Assembly (NCBI RefSeq): GCF_011682065.1
Contig: NZ_VUYU01000032.1
Span: 1-64,000, forward strand
Length of the DNA stretch: 64,000 nucleotides
Source: Massilia rubra
GTDB taxonomy: Bacteria > Pseudomonadota > Gammaproteobacteria > Burkholderiales > Burkholderiaceae_D
Reading direction: 5' to 3'
Shown here: positions 1 through 10,285 of the stretch, piece after piece
Position numbering within the stretch: the first letter of the stretch is position 1
Layout of the letters: each line of letters begins with the position of its first letter
Made by a program: the position numbers and the translations under genes
Notes under the pieces: model-generated
Told to the model about the DNA's origin: nothing
Databases searched by the model: none
The model's input: the letters and a program-made list of their open reading frames with translations, nothing else

Positions 1-2
1 GT

Positions 3-104
3 GCCGGCGACGGTGAGCCCGGCGTCAAGACGATTTGGAAAGGGCTAAATCAAGTGCACGCCTCGGCAGAAACACTGCGCGCCCTACGCGATGGCTTGGG
101 CTGA
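3..104 (+). CDS. IS4-family transposase, C-terminal end only (cut by window start)
   Basis: An open frame enters from the left edge and stops at a TGA at 102-104. Its last 33 residues contain GDGEPGVKTIW, which resembles the conserved C-terminus of IS4/Tn5-type DDE transposases, where a GEPGVKT(I/L)W motif lies just before the end. Only this tail is visible, so whether the element is intact cannot be judged. The recognition rests on one short motif. A short inverted repeat (tataag/cttata) follows at about 116-132. Confidence 0.5.
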   Translation, partial: AGDGEPGVKTIWKGLNQVHASAETLRALRDGLG

Positions 105-131
105 CGGACTTATGTATAAGGGAATGCTTAT

Positions 132-147
132 AACCGGGGTCAGAGCA
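132..147 (-). repeat. REP-like repeat, inverted copy on the 3' side of the RAYT gene
   Basis: The sequence accggggtcagagc is the reverse complement of gctctgaccccggt, which occurs twice on the other side of the transposase gene (967-980 and 1023-1036). One copy on the 3' side in inverse orientation and two on the 5' side give the arrangement typical of repeats mobilised by REP-associated tyrosine transposases. Confidence 0.6.
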
Positions 148-172
148 TTTATTGGAAATGATTGTCCGCAGA

Positions 173-856
173 CTAGTCCTGACGCGGTCCTCTTCGCCGT
201 GGCATTACATCGTTTTCGCTGGCAATCGCCATCTGATCAATGAACTCCTCGCTTCCAAAAACGGCGTTCTGATGAGTCGCATGGCGTAGCTGCTCGACCA
301 TTTCCCACGGCATTTCTTCCTCGAACAGTGCGCGATACCTGAGTTCGCGTTCGAGCCGCTCGGCTCCGAGGGCATCATAGAGGATGTGTGGTTCGATAAT
401 ATTGTTTCTTTCTCCGTACGCGTTCGCTTGATAACTCGACCACCGATAGTCCAGCGGGTGAGTCGCCATGCCAGCCCGCACTGGGTTCAATTCGATGTAG
501 CGTTGACATACAAACAAATATTGAGCGTCCTGGACCAGGCACGACCGATATCGTCCCTCCCACAGCGTCCCGGTGCGGCTACGACGCCGATTGACATACG
601 GAACGTAGCGCTCCCCCAGCGCCTTCATCATGATGGCGGGCGATGAGCATGACTGCGGAGATACCAGTAAATGCACATGGTTGGTCATCAGTACATATGC
701 ATGCACACGACATCCTGCCTGCTGCGCGGAAAGACGGAGCATGTCGAGATACACAAGATAGTCCGCTTCAGTAAAAAAGCAGGGCAGGCGATTATTGCCT
801 CGTTGAATGATGTGAAGCGGGATGTCGGGGACGGTCAAGCGGGGTCTGCGCGGCAT
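173..856 (-). CDS. REP-associated tyrosine transposase (RAYT, Y1_Tnp)
   Basis: 227 aa, usual for the family. Single-strand transposase/endonuclease of the IS200/IS605-related Y1 superfamily, which in RAYT lineages is linked to the spread of REP palindromes. The N-terminus PRRPRLTVPDIPLHIIQRGNN and the HUH motif in TNHVHLL (about residues 58-64) are typical. The catalytic tyrosine is expected in RYIELNPVRA (about residues 119-128). The gene appears intact and is flanked by three copies of a gctctgaccccggt repeat, its presumed substrate. It stands alone, with no accessory orf, and is transcribed away from the amidohydrolase gene. Confidence 0.9.
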   Translation of the reverse strand: MPRRPRLTVPDIPLHIIQRGNNRLPCFFTEADYLVYLDMLRLSAQQAGCRVHAYVLMTNHVHLLVSPQSCSSPAIMMKALGERYVPYVNRRRSRTGTLWEGRYRSCLVQDAQYLFVCQRYIELNPVRAGMATHPLDYRWSSYQANAYGERNNIIEPHILYDALGAERLERELRYRALFEEEMPWEMVEQLRHATHQNAVFGSEEFIDQMAIASENDVMPRRRGPRQD

Positions 857-954
857 AAGGCACTCATGAAAGAAGGTTGGGCATAAACGGGCTCAATCAG
901 CGTATCGCTTGAGGCGGCTCGACTATGGTGTTGCATCAATTGGGTGCGACTTTA

Positions 955-982
955 TTGCTAGTTAAAGCTCTGACCCCGGTGG
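955..982 (+). repeat. REP-like direct repeat, copy 1 upstream of RAYT
   Basis: This 28-bp unit begins ttgcta and ends gctctgaccccggtgg. It is repeated at 1011-1038 with two mismatches, a period of 56 bp. The core is also present in reverse complement at 132-147. The two direct units lie between the RAYT start and the amidohydrolase gene. Confidence 0.7.
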
Positions 983-1010
983 AAACAAGTGCATGCAATC
1001 GAGAATTTAG

Positions 1011-1038
1011 TTGCTAATAAAAGCTCTGACCCCGGTGG
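1011..1038 (+). repeat. REP-like direct repeat, copy 2 upstream of RAYT
   Basis: Second copy of the 28-bp unit at 955-982, differing at two positions. It ends about 75 bp before the amidohydrolase start, so the element has inserted close to that gene's promoter region. Confidence 0.7.
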
Positions 1039-1114
1039 GAGCGCGGTCAAGCAACAAGTTGACGACCAGGCAAAGCGCGCTACACTTTGGTCTTGCCCAC
1101 CGAATGGAGAAATG

Positions 1115-2794
1115 ATGCGCCCGATCCCTTTGCAGTGCTGCCTCGCCATCCTCGCCGCCCTCGGGGCGCTCGCGCCGGCGCAGGCGGACACCGTCCTCGA
1201 TAACGCCAACGGTTATACCCTCAACAGCCGCAATGAGCTGCTGCGCTTCACTTCCCTGGCGTTCGACGACAAGGGCCGCATCCTGGCCGTCGGCAGCGCC
1301 GCCCATACCCGCGCCAAGGCGCCCAAGGCGCGTCATATCGACCTGCAGGGCAAAACCGTCCTCCCCGGCCTGATCGACGCCCACGGCCATGTATTCGGCC
1401 TCGGCGAGATGCTCACCCAGCTCGACCTGGCCGGCAGCGCCACCCTGGCCGACGCCCTCACCGCGGCCACCGCGTACGCCCGCGCCAATCCCTCGCACGC
1501 CTGGCTGCGCGGCCGCGGCTGGAACCAGGAAATCTGGAAGCTGGGCCGCTTCCCCACCGCCGCCGAACTCGATGGCGCCGTCGCCGACCGCCCCATCTGG
1601 CTCGAACGGGTCGACGGCCACGCCGGCTGGGCCAACACGCGCGCCCTGCAACTGGCCGGCGTCACCAAAGACACGCCCGACCCGGCCGGCGGAAAAATCG
1701 TGCGCGACGCCGACGGCAATGCCACCGGGGTCCTGATCGACGCCGCCCAGGACCTGGTCGCCAAGGTCCTGCCCAGGCAGTCCGACGCCCAGGCCCGGGT
1801 GGTCCTCGAGCGCGCCCTCAAGCAGATTGCGCAAATGGGCCTGACCAGCGTGCACGATGCGGGCATCAACGTCAGCCAGGATGCGCTCTACCGCAGCTAC
1901 GCCGACCAGGGCAAGCTCACCGCCCGCGTGTACGGCATGATCGGCGACGCCGGCGCCGACTTCGACCAGCTCTCGGCCAAAGGCCCGCTCAAGACCTATG
2001 CCAACGACCTGTATGCGCTGCGCGCGGTCAAGCTGTATTCGGACGGCGCCCTGGGCAGCCGCGGCGCCGCCCTGATCGCCCCCTACAGCGACGAGCCCAA
2101 GTCGCACGGCCTGCTGTTCCGCCAGGACGCGGATATCTACGCAATGATGGACAAGGCCATGCGGCGCGGCTACCAGGTCAACGTGCACGCCATCGGCGAC
2201 GCCGGCAACCGCCAGATCCTGGATGGCTACCAGCAGCTGATCCCACGCTACAAAGGCAAGGGCGGCGCCGCGCTGCGCCACCGCATCGAGCACGCGCAGG
2301 TCGTCGCCCCGGCCGATATCGCGCGCTTCAAGACCATCGGCATCGTGCCGTCGATGCAGCCGACCCACGCCACCTCCGACATGAACATGGCCGAACAGCG
2401 CGTCGGCCCCGAACGCATCAAGGGCGCCTACGCCTGGCGCACCTTCCTCAAGCAGGGCTCTCGCATCGCTTGCGGCTCGGACTTCCCGGTCGAGTCGTCC
2501 AACCCCTTCTTCGGGATCCACGCGGCCGTCACGCGCCAGGATGCGGCAGGCCAGCCGGCCGCCGGCTGGTACCCCAACGAGGCCATGACGCTCAAGGAAG
2601 CGCTGCGCTGCTTCACGCTCGACGCGGCATACGCCGGCCACCAGGAACAATCCACCGGCTCGCTGGAAAAGGGCAAGTGGGCCGATTTCATCGTCGTCGA
2701 CCAGGACCTGTTCGCCATGCCGGCAGCCGATATCCACAAGGTCGGCGTGCTGCAAACCTGGGTCGCAGGGCGCCAGGTGTTCAAGAAAGAGTAA
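1115..2794 (+). CDS. Exported YtcJ-type metal-dependent amidohydrolase
   Basis: About 559 aa. The N-terminal stretch PIPLQCCLAILAALGALAPAQA is a signal peptide, so the enzyme probably acts in the periplasm. The body is Amidohydro_3 (YtcJ-like): GLIDAHGH supplies the HxH metal ligands, followed by KLYSDGALGSRGAAL, AIGDAGNRQ, RIEHAQV and CGSDFPVE, all diagnostic of the group. These enzymes hydrolyse amide or imide bonds; the substrate is not predictable from sequence. An ATG at 1112 immediately precedes the chosen one; the GGAG at 1106-1109 is better spaced for 1115. The frame is open further upstream, but that part overlaps the repeat units and would bury the signal peptide. It precedes the hut operon but has its own spacing and probably its own promoter. 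Confidence 0.88.
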   Translation: MRPIPLQCCLAILAALGALAPAQADTVLDNANGYTLNSRNELLRFTSLAFDDKGRILAVGSAAHTRAKAPKARHIDLQGKTVLPGLIDAHGHVFGLGEMLTQLDLAGSATLADALTAATAYARANPSHAWLRGRGWNQEIWKLGRFPTAAELDGAVADRPIWLERVDGHAGWANTRALQLAGVTKDTPDPAGGKIVRDADGNATGVLIDAAQDLVAKVLPRQSDAQARVVLERALKQIAQMGLTSVHDAGINVSQDALYRSYADQGKLTARVYGMIGDAGADFDQLSAKGPLKTYANDLYALRAVKLYSDGALGSRGAALIAPYSDEPKSHGLLFRQDADIYAMMDKAMRRGYQVNVHAIGDAGNRQILDGYQQLIPRYKGKGGAALRHRIEHAQVVAPADIARFKTIGIVPSMQPTHATSDMNMAEQRVGPERIKGAYAWRTFLKQGSRIACGSDFPVESSNPFFGIHAAVTRQDAAGQPAAGWYPNEAMTLKEALRCFTLDAAYAGHQEQSTGSLEKGKWADFIVVDQDLFAMPAADIHKVGVLQTWVAGRQVFKKE

Positions 2795-2831
2795 GCCTGG
2801 AAGGGGGCGTTCGCAAGCGCGCATAAATGAT

Positions 2832-2860
2832 TTGACTTGGTTGTATATACAACTTAGACT
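2832..2860 (+). promoter_or_regulatory. Promoter of the hut operon
   Basis: A -35 box TTGACT (2832-2837), a 17-bp spacer and a -10 box TAGACT (2855-2860) precede hutU by about 65 bp. The spacer is almost entirely filled by a perfect palindrome (next entry), so an operator protein would directly block RNA polymerase. Confidence 0.6.
2840..2853. promoter_or_regulatory. Probable HutC operator
   Basis: gttgtatatacaac is a perfect 14-bp palindrome matching the TTGTATNTACAA-type sites bound by HutC, the GntR-family, urocanate-responsive repressor of hut operons. It sits between the -35 and -10 boxes. Identification is by consensus and position. No hutC gene is in the window. Confidence 0.65.
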
Positions 2861-2926
2861 TTGAAGCTGCACGGGGCGCGTGGCGCTTGCGCACGCGCCT
2901 GCCCCTAAACTCTTGAAGGAGATGCC

Positions 2927-4639
<1,713 letters not shown>

Positions 4640-4680
4640 CGGGCAACATTCCGACCCACGCATATCTGACCAGAGCAAAC

Positions 4681-6231
4681 ATGAACACGACTTCGAACCA
4701 AGGCTGGACCCTCACTCCCGGCGCCATGAGCATGGCCGACCTGCGCGCCGTCTGGGCCGCACCGGGCGCGCTGACGCTGGCGCCATCGGCTTACCCGGCC
4801 ATCCTGGCCTCGGCCGCGGCGGTCGACGCCATCGTCGCCAAGGGCGACGCCGCCTACGGCATCAACACCGGTTTCGGCATCCTGGCCAAGACCCGCATTC
4901 CCGACGAAAAGCTGGAAGAACTGCAGCGCAACCTGATCCTGTCGCACTCGGTCGGCACCGGCGCGCTGTTGTCGGACGCGGTGGTGCGCCTGATCGTGCT
5001 GATGAAAATCGGCAGCCTGGCGCGCGGCTTTTCGGGCGTGCGCCCGCTCATCATCGACACCCTGATCGCGCTGTACAACGCCGGCATCATGCCCGCCATT
5101 CCGGCCAAGGGCTCGGTCGGCGCCTCGGGCGACCTGGCGCCGCTGGCGCACATGACGCTCGCCATGCTGGGCGTGGGCCAGGTGCGCGTCAATGGTGAGT
5201 TGATGGAAGCGGCGGATGCCCTCAAGGCGGCCGGCATCGCGCCGGTGGTGCTCGGCCCCAAGGAAGGCCTGGCGCTGATCAACGGCACCCAGGTCTCGAC
5301 CGCGCTGGCGCTGCATGGCTTGTTCATGACCGAGCGCTTGCTGGAAGCGGCCATGGTGGCCGGTTCCCTGTCGCTGGACGCGGCCAAGGGCAGCGATGCG
5401 CCGTTCGACGCGCGCGTGCACGCAGTGCGCGGCCAGCCGGGCCAGATCGCGGCCGCCGCCATCTATCGCCAGCTGGTGGCGTCGAGCGCGATCCGCGCTT
5501 CGCACCTGGTCGGCGACGAGCGCGTGCAGGATCCGTATAGCCTGCGCTGCCAGCCGCAGGTCATGGGCGCGATCATGGACTTGATCGCGAACGTATCGCG
5601 CACCCTTTTGATCGAGGCGAATGCCGTGACCGACAATCCGCTCATTTTCGCCGACACCGGCGAGATCATCTCGGGCGGCAATTTCCACGCCGAGCCGGTC
5701 GCCTTTGCGGCCGACACGCTGGCGCTGGCGATCGCCGAAATCGGCGGCCTGGCCGAGCGCCGCATCGCGCTGCTGATCGACGCCACTTTATCGGGCCTGC
5801 CGCCATTCCTGGTGCGCGAGCCGGGCGTCAATTCGGGCTTCATGATCGCCCACGTCACCGCCGCCGCGCTGGCGTCGGAAAACAAGTCGCTGGCGCATCC
5901 GGCCAGCGTCGACAGCCTGCCCACCTCGGCCAACCAGGAAGACCACGTCAGCATGGCGACCTTCGCGGCGCGCCGCCTGGACGAGATGGCGCACAATACG
6001 GCGGTGATTGTCGCCATCGAGCTGCTGGCGGCGGCGCAGGGAATCGATTTCCATCGGCCGCTCACCTCCTCGCCGCACCTGGAGCACGTGCACCAGCAAT
6101 TGCGCCGGAAGGTGCCGTTTTTCGATGCCGACCGCTTCTTCGCGCCCGATATCGAGGCGGCGCGCCAGATGGTGCTGGGCGGCGAATTGAGTGCGTCCTG
6201 CAAGGCGCTGTTCGCGGGGCTGTACGCTTGA
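4681..6231 (+). CDS. hutH: Histidine ammonia-lyase (histidase)
   Basis: 516 aa. Converts L-histidine to trans-urocanate and ammonia, the entry step of the pathway. The Ala-Ser-Gly triad that cyclises into the MIO electrophile is at residues 148-150 in [15 protein letters not shown], and the catalytic tyrosine loop YGINTGFG is at about 59-66. The conserved C-terminal blocks ([27 protein letters not shown]) are all present. Second gene of the operon; the Shine-Dalgarno is weak, so expression may depend on coupling to hutU mRNA. Confidence 0.97.
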   Translation: MNTTSNQGWTLTPGAMSMADLRAVWAAPGALTLAPSAYPAILASAAAVDAIVAKGDAAYGINTGFGILAKTRIPDEKLEELQRNLILSHSVGTGALLSDAVVRLIVLMKIGSLARGFSGVRPLIIDTLIALYNAGIMPAIPAKGSVGASGDLAPLAHMTLAMLGVGQVRVNGELMEAADALKAAGIAPVVLGPKEGLALINGTQVSTALALHGLFMTERLLEAAMVAGSLSLDAAKGSDAPFDARVHAVRGQPGQIAAAAIYRQLVASSAIRASHLVGDERVQDPYSLRCQPQVMGAIMDLIANVSRTLLIEANAVTDNPLIFADTGEIISGGNFHAEPVAFAADTLALAIAEIGGLAERRIALLIDATLSGLPPFLVREPGVNSGFMIAHVTAAALASENKSLAHPASVDSLPTSANQEDHVSMATFAARRLDEMAHNTAVIVAIELLAAAQGIDFHRPLTSSPHLEHVHQQLRRKVPFFDADRFFAPDIEAARQMVLGGELSASCKALFAGLYA

Positions 6232-6289
6232 CTTGGTAATCAGGCCAACTAAGCAGGCCAACATGCAAAAAAAGTAAAGGTGGGCGATC

Positions 6290-7078
6290 ATGGATTTTGA
6301 CTTCAAGGCGGGCAGTATTCCTTTGCTGGTGTCGATGCCGCACGTGGGCACCGATATCCCGGACGACATCGCCGCGCGCCTGTCGCCCGACGCGCTGGCC
6401 CGTCCCGACACCGACTGGCACCTGGCCCGCTTGTACGGCTTCCTGGGGGAGATGGGCGCCTCGACCCTGGCGGCGCGCTGGTCGCGCTACGTGATCGACC
6501 TCAATCGCCCGCCCGAAGACACCAACCTGTATCCGGGGCTGGACACGACCGGGCTTTGTCCGGTCGATACCTTCGCCAACACGGCGCTGTACCAGGATGG
6601 CCGCGAGCCCGACGAGCACGACGTGCGCGGACGGCTGGTGCGCTACTGGCAGCCGTATCACCGCCAGCTGCGCGGCGAAATCGACCGCCTGCTGGCGCTG
6701 CACGGCAAGGTGGTGCTGTGGGATGCGCATTCGATCGCATCAAGGGTGCCGCGCTTTTTCCAGGGCCGCCTGCCGGACCTCAATTTCGGCAGCGCCCAGG
6801 GCACTTCCTGCGCGCCCGGACTCGAACATGCCGTGGTCGGCGTGGCGCAGGCGCAGGACCGTTTTTCGGTCGCCGTCAACGGCCGCTTCAAGGGCGGCTA
6901 CATCACGCGCCACTACGGCCAGCCCGACGTCAACGTGCACGCAATCCAGCTGGAGATGTGCCAGGTGCTGTACATGGATGAAAGCGCGCCGTTCGCCTAC
7001 CGGCCGGAGGTCGCGGCCGAGGTCCAGCCGCTGCTGCGCAAGCTGGCCGAAGCGGCCGTGGGATGGGTGCGCGAATGA
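6290..7078 (+). CDS. hutG: N-formylglutamate deformylase
   Basis: 262 aa. Hydrolyses N-formyl-L-glutamate to glutamate and formate, the last step of the five-step Hut route. It belongs to the N-formylglutamate amidohydrolase family: the N-terminal SMPHVGTDIP, the DLNRPPEDTNLYPG block and DAHSIASRVPRFF are characteristic. AAGG at 6277-6280 supports the ATG. Its stop codon overlaps the hutF start (ATGA), so the two products, which act consecutively, are translationally coupled. Confidence 0.95.
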   Translation: MDFDFKAGSIPLLVSMPHVGTDIPDDIAARLSPDALARPDTDWHLARLYGFLGEMGASTLAARWSRYVIDLNRPPEDTNLYPGLDTTGLCPVDTFANTALYQDGREPDEHDVRGRLVRYWQPYHRQLRGEIDRLLALHGKVVLWDAHSIASRVPRFFQGRLPDLNFGSAQGTSCAPGLEHAVVGVAQAQDRFSVAVNGRFKGGYITRHYGQPDVNVHAIQLEMCQVLYMDESAPFAYRPEVAAEVQPLLRKLAEAAVGWVRE

Positions 7079-8460
7079 GCGAGCCGATGAGTGAGCCGTC
7101 CGCCCTGTTCGCGCGCCACGCCTTGCTGGCGCACGGCTGGGAGAGCAACGTCCTGCTCGAATGGGATGCGGGCGGCACCTTGTTGACGGTCGCGCCGGGC
7201 GCCGTGCACGCCGGCCAGCCCTTGGCCGACATCGTCTTGCCCGGCATGGTCAACCTGCATTCGCACGCTTTCCAGCGCGCCCTCGGCGGCCTGACCGAAA
7301 CCGCCGGCGACGGGCCGGACAGCTTCTGGACCTGGCGCCAGCTGATGTACCGCTTCGCGCACAACATCACGCCCGAGCATATCGAGGCCATCGCCGCGCA
7401 GCTGTTCTCGGAATGCCTGCGTCATGGTTACACGTCGGTGTGCGAATTTCATTACGTGCAGCGCGACCAGGCCGGGGCGCTGTACGCGCGCCCGGCGCAA
7501 ACGGCCGAACGCGTGGTCGCCGCCGCGCACATGACCGGCATCGGCGTGACCATGCTGCCGGTCCTGTACAGCTACGCCGGCTTCGGCGACAAGCCGCTCG
7601 CGCCCGAGCAGCAGCGTTTTCGCAGCGATACCGCCGACGTGCTGCGCATCGTCGAGGCGCTCGAACCTTTGCGCGGCAGGCAGGTCGAAGTTGGCGTGGC
7701 GCCGCATTCGCTGCGCGCCGCGTCGCTGGGCCAGATCGGCGAGCTGCTGGCGGCGCTGCCGGCGGGCCGTCCGCTGCACATCCACATCGCCGAGCAGCAG
7801 GGCGAAGTCGAACAATGCCTGGCGGCGACCGGCCAGCGCCCCGTGCGCTATTTGATGGATAACGTCGCGCTGGACGCGCGCTGGTGCCTGGTGCACGCCA
7901 CCCACCTGGACGATGGCGAAGTCGCGGCGCTGGCCGCCAGCGGCGCCGTGGCCGGCCTGTGCCCGACCACCGAGGCCAACCTGGGCGACGGCCTGTTCCC
8001 GCTCGCGCCGTTCCTGGCCGCCGGCGGGCGCATCGGCATCGGCAGCGACAGCCACGTGTCGCAGTCGCCGGTGGAGGAGTTACGCTGGCTCGAATACGGC
8101 CAGCGCCTGCTGCACCAGAAGCGCAACGTGGCGGCCTCGCCAGCGCAGCGCCGCGTGGGCGACTTTTTGTGGCAAAGTGCCTTGCAGGGCGGCGCGCTGG
8201 CCAGCGGACGCCCGGTGGGCGTGCTGGCGGCGGGCAAACGGGCCGACCTGCTGGTGCTCGACAGCGAGCATCCGAATCTGGCCGGTATCGGCGCGGACGA
8301 TGTGCTGGGTAGTTTTATCTTCTGCGGGAACGACAATCTGGTCAGGGATGTGATGGTGGGCGGCCGCTGGGTCGTGCGCCATCGCGAGCACATTGCGCAA
8401 ACGGCGATTGCGCAGCGCTACAAACAGACCATCGCCCAACTGCGCAAGCTACGACCATGA
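7075..8460 (+). CDS. hutF: Formimidoylglutamate deiminase
   Basis: About 461 aa. Deaminates N-formimino-L-glutamate to N-formylglutamate plus ammonia; its presence with hutG shows that this organism uses the five-step pathway and not the HutG-type formiminoglutamase route. Amidohydrolase-superfamily fold with the metal motif NLHSHAFQRAL near residue 60 and later GSDSHVSQSPVEELRWLE. I chose the ATG that overlaps the hutG stop (7075-7078). An in-frame ATG four codons earlier, inside hutG, and one four codons later are alternatives. Overlaps hutD by 4 nt. Confidence 0.95.
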   Translation: MSEPMSEPSALFARHALLAHGWESNVLLEWDAGGTLLTVAPGAVHAGQPLADIVLPGMVNLHSHAFQRALGGLTETAGDGPDSFWTWRQLMYRFAHNITPEHIEAIAAQLFSECLRHGYTSVCEFHYVQRDQAGALYARPAQTAERVVAAAHMTGIGVTMLPVLYSYAGFGDKPLAPEQQRFRSDTADVLRIVEALEPLRGRQVEVGVAPHSLRAASLGQIGELLAALPAGRPLHIHIAEQQGEVEQCLAATGQRPVRYLMDNVALDARWCLVHATHLDDGEVAALAASGAVAGLCPTTEANLGDGLFPLAPFLAAGGRIGIGSDSHVSQSPVEELRWLEYGQRLLHQKRNVAASPAQRRVGDFLWQSALQGGALASGRPVGVLAAGKRADLLVLDSEHPNLAGIGADDVLGSFIFCGNDNLVRDVMVGGRWVVRHREHIAQTAIAQRYKQTIAQLRKLRP

Positions 8461-9041
8461 CGATCCTGATTCCCTACGCCAGCCTGGTGGCGTCCCCGTG
8501 GAAAAACGGCGGCGGCAGCACCACCGAAATCGCGCTCTCGCCGCCGCACGCGGGGCTCGACTCTTTCGATTGGCGCATCAGCCTGGCCACCATCGCCAGC
8601 AGCGGGCCGTTCTCGGTCTTCGAGGGCATCGACCGCACCCTGGCGCTGGTCGACGGCCCGGGCGTGACGTTCGATATCGAGGGCGACGGCCGCTTTGTGC
8701 TCAGCGACGAGGAGCCGGTGCTCGAATTTGCCGGTGAAGCGCAGGTTGTCGCCACCGTCGGCGCGCAGCCGACCACGGACTTTAACGTCATGACGCGCCG
8801 CTTGCGTTGCTCCCACCAGCTGGGCAGGCGCAGCCTGTCGGGCATGTCCGGTTTTGCCACGCGCGCCGACCTGACCATCCTGTTCCTGGCCGAAGGCGAC
8901 AGCCTGGAGGTGAGCAGCGACGATGAACGGTTCGGCATGGTGCGCTACGATGCGGTGCTGTTCGATAGCGACGCCACCTGGACGCTGGAAGCGGGCCAGG
9001 CGACGATCTTCATCGTCGATATCTACTTTCACCAGGACTAG
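8457..9041 (+). CDS. hutD: HutD family protein
   Basis: 194 aa cupin-like protein conserved in hut operons of many proteobacteria. In Pseudomonas fluorescens HutD has been linked to fine control of hut expression (a governor, possibly sensing formimino- or formylglutamate); its biochemical role is not settled. Motifs PWKNGGGSTTEIA near the N-terminus and DWRISLATIASSGPFSVF are diagnostic. ATGA overlap with hutF and only 3 bp before hutI place it in the tightly coupled part of the operon. Confidence 0.92.
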   Translation: MTILIPYASLVASPWKNGGGSTTEIALSPPHAGLDSFDWRISLATIASSGPFSVFEGIDRTLALVDGPGVTFDIEGDGRFVLSDEEPVLEFAGEAQVVATVGAQPTTDFNVMTRRLRCSHQLGRRSLSGMSGFATRADLTILFLAEGDSLEVSSDDERFGMVRYDAVLFDSDATWTLEAGQATIFIVDIYFHQD

Positions 9042-9044
9042 CCG

Positions 9045-10268
9045 ATGTTCGTCTACGACACGCTGTTTACCAATGTGCACCTGGCCACCATGGAGCAGGG
9101 TTACGGCGAATTGCGCGACAGCGCGGTCGCGGTGCATGAAGGCCGCATCGCTTGGCTCGGGCCGCGCGCCAAAGCGCCGCCGGCGAAAACCGTGCACGAT
9201 GGCGGCGGCTGCTGGCTCACGCCCGGCCTGGTCGACTGCCACACCCACATCGTCCACGCCGGCAACCGCAGCGACGAATTCGAGGCGCGCCTGAACGGCG
9301 CCACCTATGAAGACATCGCCAACGCCGGCGGCGGCATCATGTCCACCGTGCGCGCCACCCGCGCCGCGTCCGAAGACGAGCTGCTGCGCCAGAGCCTTCC
9401 GCGCGTGGCCAGCCTGCTGGCCGAAGGCGTGACCACGCTCGAAATCAAGTCCGGCTACGGCCTGACGTTGGACGACGAAGCCAAGATGCTGCGCGCGGCG
9501 CGCCGCGTGGCGCACATGCTGCCGGTCGCCGTGTCGGCCACCTTCCTGGGCGCGCACGCGCTGCCGCCCGAATTTGCCGGCCGCGCCGACGACTATGTGG
9601 ACGAGATCTGCCAGCGCATGCTGCCGCAACTGGCGGCCCTTGGCCTGGCCGACGCGGTCGACGCCTTTTGCGAGCGGATCGGCTTTACCAATGCCCAGAC
9701 CGAGCGCATTTTCGAGGCCGCGCGGCGCCACGGCATGCCGGTCAAGCTGCATGCGGAGCAGTTGTCGGACCAGGGCGGGGCCGAGCTGGTGGCGCGCTTC
9801 GGCGGACTGTCGGCCGATCACCTCGAACATCTGAGCCTGGCCGGCATCGACGCCATGGCGGCGGCCGGCACGGTGGCGGTGCTGCTGCCGGGGGCGTACT
9901 ACTTCCTGCGCGATACCGTGCAGCCGCCGGTTGCCGCCCTGCGCGCAGCGGGCGTGCCGATGGCGGTGGCCACCGACTGCAATCCCGGCACCTCGCCGCT
10001 GACATCGATCCTGCTGGCGATGAACATGGCCTGCACCCTGTGGCGCCTGACGCCGCAGGAGGCGCTGGCCGGCGCCACCATCCACGCCGCGCGCGCGCTC
10101 GGCATGGCGACCGAGATCGGCTCGCTGGCGGTGGGCAAGCGCGCCGATTTCGCGCTGTGGGACATCGCGCGCCCGGCCGACCTGTCGTACGCGATGGGCT
10201 TGAACCCCTGCCGCGCTGTCGTCAATGCGGGCGTGCTGCGCAAACCGGTGGTAAGCTTGCCCGATTAA
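9045..10268 (+). CDS. hutI: Imidazolonepropionase
   Basis: 407 aa. Third pathway step: 4-imidazolone-5-propionate is hydrolysed to N-formimino-L-glutamate. Amidohydrolase fold with the zinc motif [10 protein letters not shown] (about residue 65), then [17 protein letters not shown] and [10 protein letters not shown], all standard HutI blocks. With hutU, hutH, hutF and hutG the whole route to glutamate is encoded here. Confidence 0.96.
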   Translation: MFVYDTLFTNVHLATMEQGYGELRDSAVAVHEGRIAWLGPRAKAPPAKTVHDGGGCWLTPGLVDCHTHIVHAGNRSDEFEARLNGATYEDIANAGGGIMSTVRATRAASEDELLRQSLPRVASLLAEGVTTLEIKSGYGLTLDDEAKMLRAARRVAHMLPVAVSATFLGAHALPPEFAGRADDYVDEICQRMLPQLAALGLADAVDAFCERIGFTNAQTERIFEAARRHGMPVKLHAEQLSDQGGAELVARFGGLSADHLEHLSLAGIDAMAAAGTVAVLLPGAYYFLRDTVQPPVAALRAAGVPMAVATDCNPGTSPLTSILLAMNMACTLWRLTPQEALAGATIHAARALGMATEIGSLAVGKRADFALWDIARPADLSYAMGLNPCRAVVNAGVLRKPVVSLPD

Positions 10269-10285
10269 TTTGTCGGGAGAGTGCC

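Noticed and set aside
1-1100. A complete IS4-type insertion sequence
   Set aside because: Only the last 33 residues of a transposase are within the window, and the expected terminal inverted repeats cannot be verified.
9668-10285. Upstream extension of the fused ABC transporter gene into hutI
   Set aside because: It would put about 200 low-complexity residues before a clear signal peptide. The GTG at 10286 with GGGAG fits the family length.
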